Source: Chrysemys picta bellii
Taxonomy: Eukaryota; Chordata; Testudines; Emydidae
DNA length: 64,000 bases
Assembly: GCF_011386835.1 (NCBI RefSeq)
Contig: NC_088791.1
Span: 126,394,943 to 126,458,942, forward strand
Direction: 5' to 3'
Notes under the pieces: model-generated
Told to the model about the DNA's origin: nothing
What the model saw: the letters and a program-made list of their open reading frames with translations, nothing else
The model's database searches: none
In this document: positions 12,535 through 24,164 of the stretch, piece by piece
How the letters are laid out: each line of letters starts with the position of its first letter
Position numbering within the stretch: position 1 is the first letter of the stretch
Position numbers and translations under genes: made by a program

Positions 12535-12775
12535 TTGTTTAGATATCTCTGTGGCACCTATCGTAGGTTCTGAACATCTCACAGACTTTAATGTATTTAT
12601 TCTAATAACACCAGTTAGGTAGGAAAGTGCTATTATCTCCAGTTACCAGATGAGGAACTGACACACAGAGACTTTCCCAAGTCTAAACAGAGTCAGTGGC
12701 AGAGCTGGGAATTGAATCCACACCTCCTTAATCCCAGGCCAGGGCCTTAATCATCAGATCATCCCTCATCTTTCT
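12535..12775 (-). repeat. MIR-type SINE, reverse orientation
   Basis: Reads ACCAGATGAGGAACTGACAC, ACAGAGACTTTCCCAAG, GTGGCAGAGCTGGGAATTGA, CCACACCTCC and then GGGCCTTAATCATCAGATCA, the reverse complement of the MIR core and tRNA-like head. Confidence 0.8.
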
Positions 12776-12779
12776 TCCT

Positions 12780-14600
12780 TACATTAGTCATCTTCTCACT
12801 GGATTGCTGCAATGTGTTTGATCTGGGGCTATACATGATGAACACTGGAAAATTTTAGATAGTGCAAAAGACAATTGCCCTGCTTATTTGACCGAGTGAC
12901 TAAGTTTGAAGAAAGGATACAACAGACCTGGAGGCTGTGCAATAAAAGTGAGCCCAATCCTACTCTCAGAGAAGCCAACAGGAGATGTGGATGCCCAGCA
13001 CATCTAAAAATCAGGCCCAAGGTGTTTCAAAGTTGGATTATCAAAAAATCAAGGACAATCAAAATCAGGGGCTACTTTTGAAAATTTGATAGAAAGACAG
13101 GTCTACAAAACTCAGGAGTTCCTGGTTCTCAGTCCTGTCTTCATACCACTAGATGACACTCCTCTTTCTCTGCCCCAAGCACATAAAATAAAGTTAGGGT
13201 TTTTGTTTTGTTTTAATTTGATACCATGGAAATGGACAGTTGAGAAAGGAGACTCAGAAAAATTGATTGGGGAGGAGGGGGGTTGAGAAGAGAAAGAGTG
13301 ACAATGAGCAAGCCAAACTTGATATTCTAGAAGCTGAACATTTTTTTAGTCTACAAATCACAAATAATAATAATACCACTTGATTAGACATAGAAGATTA
13401 ATTGATCACAGATACAGCAGGATGTGCACAGAATATTTTATTAAATGAGAGTTAAGAGGAAGGAGAGAGTACAATCAACTGATCAGAATGAGTTAATTCT
13501 CAAAATAAATTAACAAATGTTGGAAAAGTAAGATATATTTAAGAAACAAAGGGGATACTGTATTTTCATTCCAATTTATATGAAATGCTAATGAAAGTGG
13601 ATGTATTTAAAGCAAAATAAAGGTAGGGAACAGTATCGATGTTGGAAAAGTACATTACAAAGCAACAAAGGAGCTGGCTATTGGAAGATAGTGTAGATTC
13701 TAACACGAAATGAAAGCACTTGAAAAGCATTGTTATGGGGCCAAAAAGAGTAATGAGCAGTAACTAATGCAGAGCATGTCAACAGCAGTAAATAATGTAA
13801 AAAAAAAAAGTGGAATGTAGAAGAAAGACTGAGAAAGAAAATACTGGCCCACTTCAAAACAACAATAGGGAAATAAACACAAAGGATAAGGAGAAAGCAA
13901 GGACACTATGCAGTAACTTTGCATTTATCTTTACAAATAAAGATGGCAACGAGGAGAAAAATTATACAATTCACAGATAAAATGAAAATGATCTGGAAAA
14001 GCCTAGAAGCTAGTTAAGGTTTGTGTGTATCTAAACTAGCTTTTAAGCTTCTACTGCAAGCAGAGAAGAGAAAAAGAGTTGTTTGTTGATTGTTCTTGTG
14101 AGGCACTTAGATATTACACTGGTGAGGGCCATATAAACCTATGAACCTTAGATAAAGAGACATAGATCGGTGGATATACAGAGAGAAGATTCAAGGGCAC
14201 AAAAGAAAAGAGAGGAGAAAATAAGAGACACTTTAGCAAACTTTTTCATAACTGTGGTATGTTTATAGGAATCTCTGAAGATGAGAATAACATATTTCTG
14301 GGCCATATATTTCCATTGTGTGCTGTGGAGGGCATGAAATCATAGCCACCCTTATTACAAACCCTACCTCATACTGTCACTCAAACACACTGCCTGGTAC
14401 ACTATCGTGCCACACTGGTTTACTATTGAAAAAAGGTATTCTGCAGAACAGCTGCAAAAAAATAAAATAAAATGATGGTCTATGAACAATGGACTGGTGA
14501 CTCGCTATGCCTACTTTTTGCACATTTCCATCCCTGCCATAGCTTTTTCTGTAAAAGGGGACACATTTCCTTCTGCTATGAAGAAACATAATGCTGGGAA
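12780..14600. other. AT/purine-rich non-coding stretch
   Basis: No gene seen. Purine-rich runs (GAAAGA, AGGAGA), a poly-A tract near 13798-13809 and short chance frames only. Confidence 0.5.
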
Positions 14601-14609
14601 GAAGGGGAT

Positions 14610-14690
14610 GCTGTGGGTCAGCACACTAACCTTTCACCTCTAGAGACCTGAGTTCAAACACCAGGTCAGGCCATAAATGAAAAAAATGAG
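14610..14690 (+). repeat. tRNA-derived SINE head (degenerate)
   Basis: GTGGGTCAGCACACTAACCT, then CTAGAGACCTGAGTTCAAAC, resembles a tRNA-like A box plus B box (GAGTTCAAA versus GGTTCAAAT). It reads like the 5' head of a MIR or CORE-type SINE. It does not fold as a functional tRNA by inspection. Confidence 0.5.
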
Positions 14691-15119
14691 TCTCAATCTA
14701 GTTTCTGTGGTCCAAAATCATCCTGGGCACAACACTAACACTAGGAATGAGTTTGGCCCCAACTATCTAAATCACAAAGCTACCACATCATTTGGTACAA
14801 CTAAGAGAATATGATCAAATGACATCTTTGACTGGGGTCATAGGAAAGGAAAGGGAGTGCATTAGAAACAAAAAGTGGGACTGCTTGCACAAAACTGGCT
14901 CATTTTATTCCTGTCGCTAGCCACTATTGTTAGTCCCTCACTTTAAGAGCTAAAGTAACTCACAGTTCTTAAAAATAACTTGAAAAGGAAAGTCTAATGG
15001 CAATGGCCTTCTTGGGAGAAAATATACACAGACTAACCAGTTTCATAATCTACTGTGATGGAGCTACTGTGAAAAGATAAAATAAGGGATCAAAAAAATA
15101 ATTCCACAGGTCTATGGAT

Positions 15120-15205
15120 CTTGGCTCAGGGAGTCTAGTAAAAGGTGATGGACACCTTTCATCTCTAGGCCACCAATTCGAATCCAGTCAAAGTTTGCAG
15201 AAATC
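15120..15205 (+). repeat. tRNA-derived SINE head (degenerate)
   Basis: GGCTCAGGGAGTCTAGTAAA, then CATCTCTAGGCCACCAATTC and GAATCCAG, shows the same tRNA-like layout, with a B-box-like ATTCGAATCC. Probably another old SINE head. Confidence 0.45.
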
Positions 15206-15534
15206 AATACTTACTGTCATCTGCTGAGTCTTCAGCGGCCTGTGTAAATACCGTCCACTTTCCGGCAGACAGTTGTCCACAGCAAAACCCATAATAACTT
15301 GCAACCTTGGTAGAGAGGCTGAAAACTGTCTGGACACAAAGTAAATTACCGTTTCTACCCTTAGAGGATTATAGGGTCTCCGTCAAGTAATTCAGATTTA
15401 AAATTTTACTGGTCTTAAAATGTTTATAGCCTATTAGAGAATGTCTTCTGACTTCTCAACATCCATTTAAAAGAAAAATCCATCCCTTGATTATTAAAAT
15501 ACGTTTTTATTACTAATAATATTTTTCACTTATA

Positions 15535-15718
15535 CAGACTCTCCCCAACTTACGCAAGCGTTTCATTCCAGAACGCCTTGCATAAGTCGAATTTTGCTAA
15601 GTCGGGAATGTATACCCGACAATTACGCAAAAAAAAAAAAAGCTTATGGAACTTATGGAACTTTTTCCGTGAGTCCGGATTTGCGTAAGTCATCTTTGCG
15701 TAACCCAGGGAGCGACTG
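15535..15718. mobile_element. Tigger/pogo-like MITE (184 bp)
   Basis: Terminal inverted repeats CAGACTCTCCCCAACTTACG at the left and CAGTCGCTCCCTGGGTTACG (reverse complement of the right end) lie between TA dinucleotides at 15533-15534 and 15719-15720, the Tc1/mariner-superfamily target. The TTCCAGAACGCC motif just inside the left end recalls Tigger termini. There is no transposase; a short poly-A lies in the middle. Confidence 0.7.
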
Positions 15719-15779
15719 TACAGCAATTTTCATCAGAAGAGTCCCTCCCCCCAAACACTTCACAAAAGTTGTGTAAATA

Positions 15780-15880
15780 TCAGTCTCCCAATATTACATA
15801 TGTGGAAACTGAGACACTGTGAAGTGATTTGCTCAAGGTCACACAGCAACTCAGTGATACATTCTTTCATAATACAAAGC
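15780..15880 (-). repeat. MIR-type SINE fragment, reverse orientation
   Basis: GTGGAAACTGAGACACTGTG, AAGTGATTTGCTCAAGGTCA and CACAGCAACTCAGTGA match the reverse complement of the MIR core. Confidence 0.75.
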
Positions 15881-15978
15881 ACCATGTGGGTACATCACAA
15901 TGAACAGTAAACACAACTCATGAGCATTATTGGCCAGCAATCTTCTTCTTTGTTTGACGGTCTACACACAACCCTGAG

Positions 15979-16041
15979 CAGGGCCGGGTCCAGGCCGCCC
16001 CAAGCACCTGCTTGAGAAGCTGGTGCCTGGAGCCGGCCCTG
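15979..16041. mobile_element. Miniature hAT element, only 63 bp, with perfect 8-bp duplication
   Basis: Terminal inverted repeats CAGGGCCGGGTCCAGGC and, from the right end, CAGGGCCGGCTCCAGGC (16 of 17 match) enclose a tiny core. Flanks are ACCCTGAG at 15971-15978 and ACCCTGAG at 16042-16049, an exact 8-bp duplication. The element is almost all inverted repeat: the inner bases (GCTTCTCAAGCAGGTGCTTG, read on the minus strand) join the two ends. It has no coding capacity. Confidence 0.85.
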
Positions 16042-16109
16042 ACCCTGAGTAGTACAGCATACCACAACTCTCCCAGTCAGCCACACTCTCTGAGGGCACC
16101 CCCTGCCTC

Positions 16110-16830
16110 TGGCAGCAGTCTCTGCAACACTTTGGCAATCTTCTTCAGCTCATCTCACTCACACATCCTGCAACTCAAGTTTTCTTCATCTGATTGTCTT
16201 GATGATTTCAGGCATGACTACGTCCATGCTATAAATTCAGGCAATTATTTCCACGTTGGTCCTGTGTGAGGTACAGTTAGCACACAACAATCGACTGTAG
16301 CATTTCAATTTGAAGGCAGAAATTTTCCTAACGTCCTGTTTCCTTAATGTCCATGACTCACAAGCATATAGGAAGATGACGAAGACAAGAGATTGCAACA
16401 ATTTTATTTTATATTTCAAGGTAACACCTTTGCTTCTCCAAATGTGGCTGTGCGTCGTTAGAGTAGTAGTCATAAGTCCAATTCTCTCTTGGATCTCTAT
16501 GTGATGTTTGGCATCCACAAAAACATGGCTCACCATCCCATTATTATCCAGTATTTTCTTGCACAGCTCATGCAAATATAATAATTTCTCCACCGTACCT
16601 CTTTTAGGTCTAAACCCACTTGCTCTTCAGCCAGGAAGCTTTCTATCTTGGGCTAAATTCTTTTCAGAATGATTTACAGCAGCATTTTGCTAAGGTGTGT
16701 CAATAATGAGATTATAAGTATTGTCAATGATAGAGCTGGAAATATAACCTACATTTCTTGATTGCCCTTGTCCCAAGACAAAGGACCTGTCTTCTTTTCG
16801 AATCTACACAAAACAGTAGTTTCTACATCC
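16110..16830 (-). pseudogene. LINE reverse-transcriptase C-terminal remnant
   Basis: The minus-strand frame at 16237-16593 carries V-F-L-Y-A-C-E-S-W-T-L-R-K within a longer stretch ending in H-R-T-N, a signature seen at the C-terminal end of non-LTR reverse transcriptases of RTE/BovB-like elements. Just before it are K-I-K-L-L-Q-S-L and similar thumb-region residues. Upstream sequence (16600-16830) looks like the same coding region broken by stops and frameshifts. There is no endonuclease, catalytic YxDD or 3' tail, so this is a dead, 5'-truncated copy. The LINE clade is tentative. Confidence 0.65.
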
Positions 16831-16834
16831 GGGC

Positions 16835-18730
16835 CTGATCCAAAGCCTATTGATGTCAATGGGAGTCTTTCCATTCATGTCAATGAGTTTTGGATCAAGC
16901 CCTCAATGTCAGTGGCTTTGTAACAATAGTTAAATAACAAACACTATTCTGAGAGGTGTGCTGACATCATCAGAAATACTGCTGCCCAAACAAGGAAATA
17001 AATAAAAACTGCCAGAGGCATCAAAAAGCCAACTCAATAAAAACAAGAAGTGATGGCCAAATGCGAAGGGAGAAAAAAGGCACTGAAAGAAAAGTTGTTT
17101 TCAAGGAATGCAGACTTTAGGGGGAAAGGGAATTATAACCTATAAACAGGTTTGTTGACAATATCTTTTCAACTGGTTACAATTATTGCAGGAAAATAGT
17201 GCCATGATGGGATAAAGGGAAATGCATTCTATTTTCTGAATCAAAACTTTCAGAAAGAATTGGGTACAATGCGAAGCAGAAGTGTTTATCTAATGTGTAG
17301 ATAGGCAAAATGCTAGAAGACCTGGAGTGCTGAGTTCAGCAGAGGTTAAATCCATAAGGGAGAAAGTTTCCATTTACAGGTTGCTAGAAAGCAAGTGAAG
17401 CTCCTATATTTTTATGGTGAACACAGTTTATTTATTACTACAGGAGTATCCGTCAGCATTGCTGCAGTTAAGGCTTTATCTGCATTTCTATAATGAAGCC
17501 TAACAGAAGAACTTGTTACTTGGTCATCTTAGTTCACACTGTGGGGAGGAAACGTGGCACATACATTCTCAGTTCAGATGCACTTTCTTTTAAAATAAAA
17601 TTTGCTTTAAAAGATTTCTTAATTAGAGGATAAGGGGAGAAAGAGTGGTTGTGTTATGAAAGATCTGAATATAATGAAGTTCACAGTGGCACCCATGCAA
17701 AAGTAAGAAAAATCTTAGCACATACAGTCTAAAAAGACTGTTTAACCTGTCTCTGTCAACACATATGCACATAGCTGATCTACAACCATGGAGAGCCATA
17801 CTTGCATGTTTCATATGGGCTTATGAAATGCATGCTGAAAAAAGGTGTGTGATCTTAACAAAAGTGGGCTTGTTCTGCCCACTGTAGAATGATGTGCATA
17901 CTGATCCCAAAATCAGAATAGCAATTATGCTGTTTTCATGAATAACTAACTCCATGACAAGATAGACTAAACCAGTGGGGAGCTTTGCACTGAGACACAT
18001 AAGTGTCCAGCCCACTCACTCTGCTGGCATAAATGGGAGACAAGGTACCTACTCCCATGGGAGACAGACAGTAGAGGAAAGACCACCACTTAGATCTTAT
18101 GCTTAGTCATCTGCTGCGACTTATGCTTCTGCAGCTCCCACATGCCTCTGAACTGCAGATTTGTCTGGCACACCTCCAGCCTGGAGCATTTCTGGGCCAA
18201 AATGTTGGAAGAAACTCCTGCTGCTTCAGTTTGTACAGTCATTGTACCTCATTCTCCATTCATTTCAATGGGAGTAACTCCATGAACTTTAATGGCGTTA
18301 GCCTTAGTTTACACTGGGATGAGCAAGTGGAGAAGGGGACTGAAAGTATTAACATTTTTATAAAAATAACTCTACCCAAAGCTCTAAAAGTAGCTCTATA
18401 ATTTTCTAACCCAGCATCAGCATCAGTTTTCAGAACTAAACCAAATTTAGGCTAAGGGATAAGTATCAATGGGAGGCTGTGTGTATGTGTGGGACAGAGA
18501 GGAAGCTTCTTCCCCTAAACAATTTTTCTAGATTTTTTTTAAATGACTGTGTAAACAAATTCAGTACAAAGAAGTTGCATTTAAACAACTTCAAGAATCT
18601 GAGTCAAAACAGAAAAATAAGATTCAAAAGTAAGGCTGCCATTGTATGTTTAACTCACTATGTTATGCCACATTTATAGCAGGGACAACCAACCTAACTG
18701 GTTTTCAGATGCAGCTTCATAAATTTATGA
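16835..18730. other. AT-rich non-coding stretch
   Basis: No gene seen. A clear copy of the dispersed motif GGGCCTGATCCAAAGCC ... TTGATGTCAATGGGAG ... GGATCAAGCCC occurs at about 16830-16905, and a weaker one near 18240-18300. Confidence 0.5.
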
Positions 18731-18734
18731 ACAC

Positions 18735-19470
18735 GATTATTTGATGAACAGGAGTACAGGATGACTATATTCACTTAGGAGGAAAAATCAAATGCACAAC
18801 TACAAAGTGGGCAATAACTGGCTAGCTGGTAGTATTGCTGAAAAGGATCTGGGGGTTATAGTTCCATCACAAATGGAACAGGAGTCAGCAATATGATGCA
18901 GCTGCAAAAAGGCTAATATCCTTCTGGAGGTGTATTAACAGTAGTGTTGTATGTCAGAGACAGGAGGTAATTGTCTGGCTCTACTCGGCACTCAGGAGGT
19001 CTCTGCTGCAGTACTGTGTCCAATTCTGAGCACCACACTTTGGGAAAGACATGGACAAAAACTGGAGAGAATCCAGAGGAGAGCAACAAAAATGATACTA
19101 GGTTTAGAAAACCTGACCTATGAGGAAAGGTTAAAAAAACCTGGACCTTTAATTTTGAGAAAAGATGACTGAGGGGGGACCTGAAAGTCTGCAAATACAT
19201 TAAGTGCTGTTATAAAGAAGATGTTGGTCAATTGTTCAATGTCCACTGACGCTCAGACAAAAAGTAAGATTTAGTTTAGATATTAGGAACTATAAGGTAA
19301 TTAAGCCCTGAAATAAGCTTTTAAGGGAGGTTGTGGAATTCCCATCGGTGGAGGTTCTTAAGAGAGTGGACAAACATCAGTGGTCTAGGTTTACGTGGTT
19401 CTGCCTCAGAGCAGGGGGCTGGACTTGATGACCTCTTGAGGTCCCTTCCAGCCCTACATTTCTATGATGG
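18735..19470 (+). mobile_element. CR1 LINE, 5'-truncated, sense orientation
   Basis: Encodes broken pieces of the CR1 ORF2 C-terminus: LYSALRRSLLQYCVQF in one frame, then E-R-I-Q-R-R-A-T-K-M and N-L-T-Y-E-E-R-L-K in another. It ends with the typical 3' tail GGGGGCTGGACTTGATGACC, TCTTGAGGTCCCTTCCAGCC and CTACATTTCTATGATG. Several frameshifts and stops separate the pieces. The 5' part (endonuclease and most of the RT) is missing, as usual for CR1. Confidence 0.85.
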
Positions 19471-19654
19471 GGTTGCCTCTGATAGCAAGGAACTTGACTT
19501 GATGGCCCAGGAGATTCCTCCCAGTTCTATGTTCCTAAATACTGCAAGCACATATGATATGAGAATATCTGAGATGTGCTATTCTGAGAGTTCTGAACTC
19601 CACAAACAGGATTAAATAAAATGGTGTCTCAGAAATTCCATCATGTTCTACTTA

Positions 19655-19920
19655 TCTAGGTATTTAGATGGCCACTATTACTTCAACCTGAGCATCTCAT
19701 AAACATTAATTACTTATCTTTACAACACCATTACCTTATGGATGAAGAACTGATGCACAGAGAGATTAAGTGGGACATGTAAGTCATGTGTATGCACAGA
19801 TTCTCAGCTAGGCATTAAACTGGGAAATCAGTCCTAGGAAATTTGTGGCAGAGCCAATAATTGAACTCACATTTCCTCATTCCCAGTCCAGTGCCTTAAC
19901 TAGAAGACCATCCTTCCTTC
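19655..19920 (-). repeat. MIR-type SINE, reverse orientation
   Basis: TTATGGATGAAGAACTGATG, CACAGAGAGATTAAGTGGG and, after a diverged middle, TGGCAGAGCCAATAATTGAA, CCAGTCCAGTGCCTTAACTA match the reverse-complement MIR core and head. Confidence 0.7.
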
Positions 19921-19929
19921 TTATGTTCT

Positions 19930-21600
19930 TTCTTCCTCATTCTGACAATTTGTCAGATTTTTAGTTTGAACTTAACATAGTAATTTTATTATTGGTCTAA
20001 ATGAATGAGATCGGAGACTCTATTTATAAGTTACATTTAATTTAAAGGCAAAATGCAAAACAAGTGATAAGGAATGATCCAATCAGGGTACATAAAGATC
20101 ACGATCCTTTAAATATCTAAGAAGTGCATGTGAGATACACATGTACTTTTTGGTGCAACCTAGAATATTGGCTCACCTATCTAGGAAAGCAGTACAATGT
20201 AATGCAAGAATGACACATGGCCTGAAGGATTTCAGTTATGAGAAAGGTTGACGTTCTCATGCTTTCTCACATTGAGTTAAGAAGCTTGGGCATAACCTTA
20301 TAAACAAAGATTTTTACAGCGAGGAAGGAGATGGATCATAGTGATCCAGACAAGCTGTATCCTGGCAAAGAGCATGTCAACAAGACATAATCAAGCAAGA
20401 GCGGGTTCATGGCAACAAAGATTTGCATTCACACCATCATGAATGAACAATTAGATGCCACAACCTTTTTTTTTTTTTTATCACGCATGTGATGTCTAAA
20501 GGTCTTGGCAATGTGAAAGAAACTTTTTCTACCAGATTTTATTCATGCAGAAATATTGAAAAAGCGGCAGCTTTAACCCTTTCCCTGCTGAAGTAGGAAA
20601 GTCTCACATTGACAGATTTCTTTCAACTGAATGCCAACTAAAGTGACTGACACTGTAGGAAATGGGCCTGGTACCTTTGGGAACACAAGAAGTCAGTTAT
20701 GTTGCCTTCCTTCAGTATAACAGGGGTTCATTTTAAACATTTAGAAGCACCGATTCACTGGGAAGCCAAACAGCCCCTGAAAAGGGCATTTCCCATAAAA
20801 GGGACAATCCTATTCATACTGATGCCAATGGCAAGATTCCCACTGACTTCAACAGGAACAAGATGAGGCACAGAATATTTCTATTTGGCAGATCCCTTGG
20901 TTAGATGGGCTGAAGCTGTTGCTGATGCTGCTGTTAAAATCTGATCTAATTTCATCCCAGGTGGAGTTTGGGATTTAGCTGGAGCTGGGAAGAGTGGTAA
21001 TGTCATTTGGATGTCTCTTTCTGGCCTGATCTGGTCAGAACAACTCCGAGGATAAGGACAAAGAAAGCCTGGGGTCCCAGGAAATGGTGGGGATGGCAGC
21101 CCTGAGGGTGAAGTTCATTCCAGTAGCCTCCGTCTGTTTTTCTCTTTCATCTGTTCTTCTCTGTTTCCCATCCCCGTCAAAAGTCTCTTTCTTTAAGGAT
21201 CTACAAAGGGAATGGTGGGTGGAGTAGCCCATCCCCTCATTATTTTGTGCACCAGTTAGGTCTAATATCTGACACACCAATTTGAGTTCATTAACTTCCA
21301 GCTTTACAGCATCTGTTTTTAAAAAGCATAATTTCAAGAGTCCTTGGATTATTTAGACAATCCTGTTCATACTGATGAATCTAATCCAGTTTCTTTGTCT
21401 GGTTCTCTTGCACTTATTTATAACATTCTTTATTGAAAACAAGTTGACCTGGTAAATTCCATGGTAAATTCGTAAGCAGGAAAAAGTTATAAACCAATTA
21501 TTACAACACTACCAAAACTCCTCCTAGAACTTGGCCCTAGAATTCTGCCTCTGTATGTAGGGAAAGGTCCAGTGATATGGCATCCGTATGACTCTGGAAT
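19930..21600. other. Non-coding stretch
   Basis: No gene seen. A poly-T run near 20467-20479, a degenerate CCACTGACTTCAACAGGAAC motif copy near 20820-20860, and otherwise unremarkable AT-rich DNA. Confidence 0.45.
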
Positions 21601-21624
21601 GACTGCTGGAGAGTATATGACAGA

Positions 21625-22030
21625 CACATACATTTTAAGGCTAAAAGGGACTATTAAGATCATCAACTCTGACTTCCAGAATAACGCAGGCTTTAGAACC
21701 TCACCCAGTGCCGTTCATTCATTAAGAAGAGAAATGAGAATGAAGCTGCATCAAACCCATAACATCCGTTTGAGCTAAAGCATTTTTTTCAAACAGAAAT
21801 CAAGTGTTTATTTAAAGACATCAAGTGATGGAGTCCACCACATCCTAAGGTAAGTTGTTCCAATGGTTAATTACTATCACTGTTAAAATACTGCATCTTA
21901 TTCCTTGTCTGAATTTGTCTTGAGTCAGCTTCCAACCTCTGGATCTTGTTATGCCTTTTCCTGCTAGGTTAAAGAGCCCTCCAGTACCAGAAATCTTTCC
22001 CCCCCATAGATAAGGATGGTGACACCATCT
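21625..22030 (-). mobile_element. CR1-type LINE 3' end (antisense on +)
   Basis: Contains CATTTTAAGGCTAAAAGGGA, AAGACATCAAGTGATGGAGT, CCACCACATCCTAAGGTAAG, TTGTTCCAATGGTTAATTAC and GATCTTGTTATGCCTTTTCC, a string of landmarks repeated at 22853-24160. The layout (tens-of-bases head, then 'group of sites ... damage ... TTCCAATGGTTAAT') parallels CR1 3' ends in antisense orientation. A segment near 21715-21740 (CATTCATTAAGAAGAGA) recurs at 26246-26270. Confidence 0.7.
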
Positions 22031-22852
22031 GTGTGTGTGTCAGCTAATGGCAACTATAATAAATCTGGATATTGGGCTCATACAGGCCGCTGCAACTTGT
22101 TGCTGCTTCAACCTGTGTCAGGGACCAAATGAGCTCACCACAGCCAATTAGAGAAGCGCACTGCCTGCCCTCTCAATACCTGAACCAGTGTCATCACAGG
22201 TTAGGGATGAATGCGGCTCAAGGAGCTTAGGAGTCTAGTACCAACAGCATTGTGCAGTTTTACCTTGCACCTTTCTCACTATGCACATGAGAGTCAAATT
22301 CTCTTGGTTAAGCCATCTGACAATTACTTCAGTGGGAATTCTGCCAGCATAGGGAGTGCACAATCGGACCTGCACTTGTGGGCTGTTGTTGCCTAATGTA
22401 AAGTTAACCGATTCTATTAACTAATGGTGTATAAATAAAGAACCTTTCATGGTTACACTAAATCTAGATCCAATGAACAGTTTATCATGAGCGGAGTCAG
22501 AGGAAAGCATGCCTGTGTCATTGTATTAAGCATTCGATAAGATGCATTGCTCGCTGGTGAATTGTCTTCGGAGTCCCTTTTCCTCTTATCACAGAATGTG
22601 TCTTTACAGCTTTTGAGGTAAGAATAAAATCTGGGAACAAACCAGGAGAATGTAGGTGCACTGGCTGCTAAGAGGAGGTACCAGTGACAGACACAGTGAG
22701 GAGACTTTGAAGAGTTATTGATGCTAGGAGTATCAATAGATCATGATAGAACTAAAAGGATTTTCATCCACGTAAAGGGTATCAAGACAGCATGTAGGTA
22801 ATAAAGACGAGGAACACAAACAAAAAAACAGGGGTCTGCTCCTGCTCCCATT

Positions 22853-24160
22853 CATACATTTTAAGGCCAGAAGGAATTACTAGACCAGTGGTCACCTACT
22901 GGTAGATCATGATCGACTGGTTGATCTTTGAGCCTCTGATAGTCGATTGCGATTTCCGGTCACTAAAAGTCCAGTGGCGCAGCGGGGCTAAGACAGGCTC
23001 CCTGCCTGCCCTGGCCCCAGGCCACTCCCAGAAGCAACCAGCAAACCCTTGATGCCCTGGGGCAGGGGAGGCCAGGGGTCTCCGCGCACTGCTCCTGCCT
23101 GCAAGCACATCCCCCGCAGCTCCCATTGGCCACAGTTCCCCGTTCCCAGCCAAAGAGAGCTGTGGGGGCGGTGCCTGCAGGGAGGGGCAGCGCACGGAGC
23201 AATGTGCCCCTCTCCGCCGGGCCGCAGGGGTGTGCTGGCCACTTCTGGAAGCGACGGGGGACCGAGGCAGGCAGGGAGCCTACCTTAGCCCCATTGCGCC
23301 GCCAACAGAGAGCTGCCTGAGATAAGTGCCACCCGGCCGGAGCTTGCACCCCACACCCCCTCTTGCACCCCATACTTCCTCCCATACCCCAACCCCCTGC
23401 CCCAGCCCTGCGCCCCCTCCCGGAGTCAGCACCCCATACCCCCTCCTGAACCCCAACACTCTGCCCCAGCCCAGAGCCCCCTCCTCCACCCAAACGCCCT
23501 CCCAGAGCCCGCACCCCTCAACCCCTCCTGCACCCCAACCCTACGCTCAGCCCGGAGCCCCTTCCCACACTCCTAACCACTCGGCCCCAGCCTACAGTCC
23601 GCACCCCAACCCCCTGGCCTAGCCTGCTGAAAGTGAGGGTGGGGGAGAGCAAGTGACAGAGGGAGGAGGGAATGGAATGAGTGGGGTGGGGCCTCGGGGA
23701 AGGGGCAGGGTACATCCTAGGTTGCACTTAAATTCAGAAAGTGATCTTGTGAATAAAAAGATTGGAGACCACTGAACTAGACCATCTAGTTTGACTTCCC
23801 CTATATCATAGGCCATTAAATTTCACCCAATTACCCTTGTACTGAGCCCTCTGATTTGTGTTTGACTACAGCATATTTTCTAGAAGGCATCCAGTCTTGA
23901 TCTGAAGACATAAAAAAAAAAAAAAAAAAAAGGAGACTCTACCACTTCCTTTGGTAGTTTGTTCCAATGGTTAATCACTGTTAAACATTTGTGCTTTATT
24001 TCTAATTTGAATTTGTCATGAGTATTAGCAATGCCAAATGGAAGCAGGGCTGGACCTTAAGTTTGCTGCGACTATCAAGCCTTTAAGATTTATAAGATTT
24101 GTAAAAAGTTTCTTATTGTTCTCAAACCTTTGCATTTTAATTGCCCTCCTTACTGTTTGA
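22853..24160 (-). mobile_element. CR1-type LINE 3' end split by a hAT insertion
   Basis: The left piece (22853-22885, TACATTTTAAGGCCAGAAGG) and right piece (23775-24160, CCATCTAGTTTGACTTCCCC ... CATCCAGTCTTGATCTGAAG ... TTGTTCCAATGGTTAATCAC) become continuous when the hAT element at 22886-23774 is removed. A poly-A run of about 20 (23912-23931) interrupts the right piece. The family is the same as at 21625-22030 and 55965-56119. Confidence 0.75.
22886..23774. mobile_element. Non-autonomous hAT element (889 bp), inserted in a CR1 copy
   Basis: Ends are CAGTGGTCACCTACTGG and, from the right, CAGTGGTCTCCAATCT. Flanks TACTAGAC (22878-22885) and AACTAGAC (23775-23782) are an 8-bp duplication with one difference. 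The body has a CpG-rich left half and a right half made of a degenerate CACCCCAACCCTCTGCCCCAG repetition, as in the elements at 11500 and 59580. The long open frames here (up to 183 codons, Gly/Arg/Pro-rich) are products of GC content, not genes. Confidence 0.85.
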
Positions 24161-24164
24161 GCCA

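Noticed and set aside
14610..15205. Possible tRNA genes
   Set aside because: B-box-like motifs are present but the flanks do not form a cloverleaf and no terminator follows; better explained as SINE heads.
22963..23514. 183-codon Gly-rich frame
   Set aside because: Lies wholly within the C-rich hAT element 22886-23774; repetitive and domain-free.
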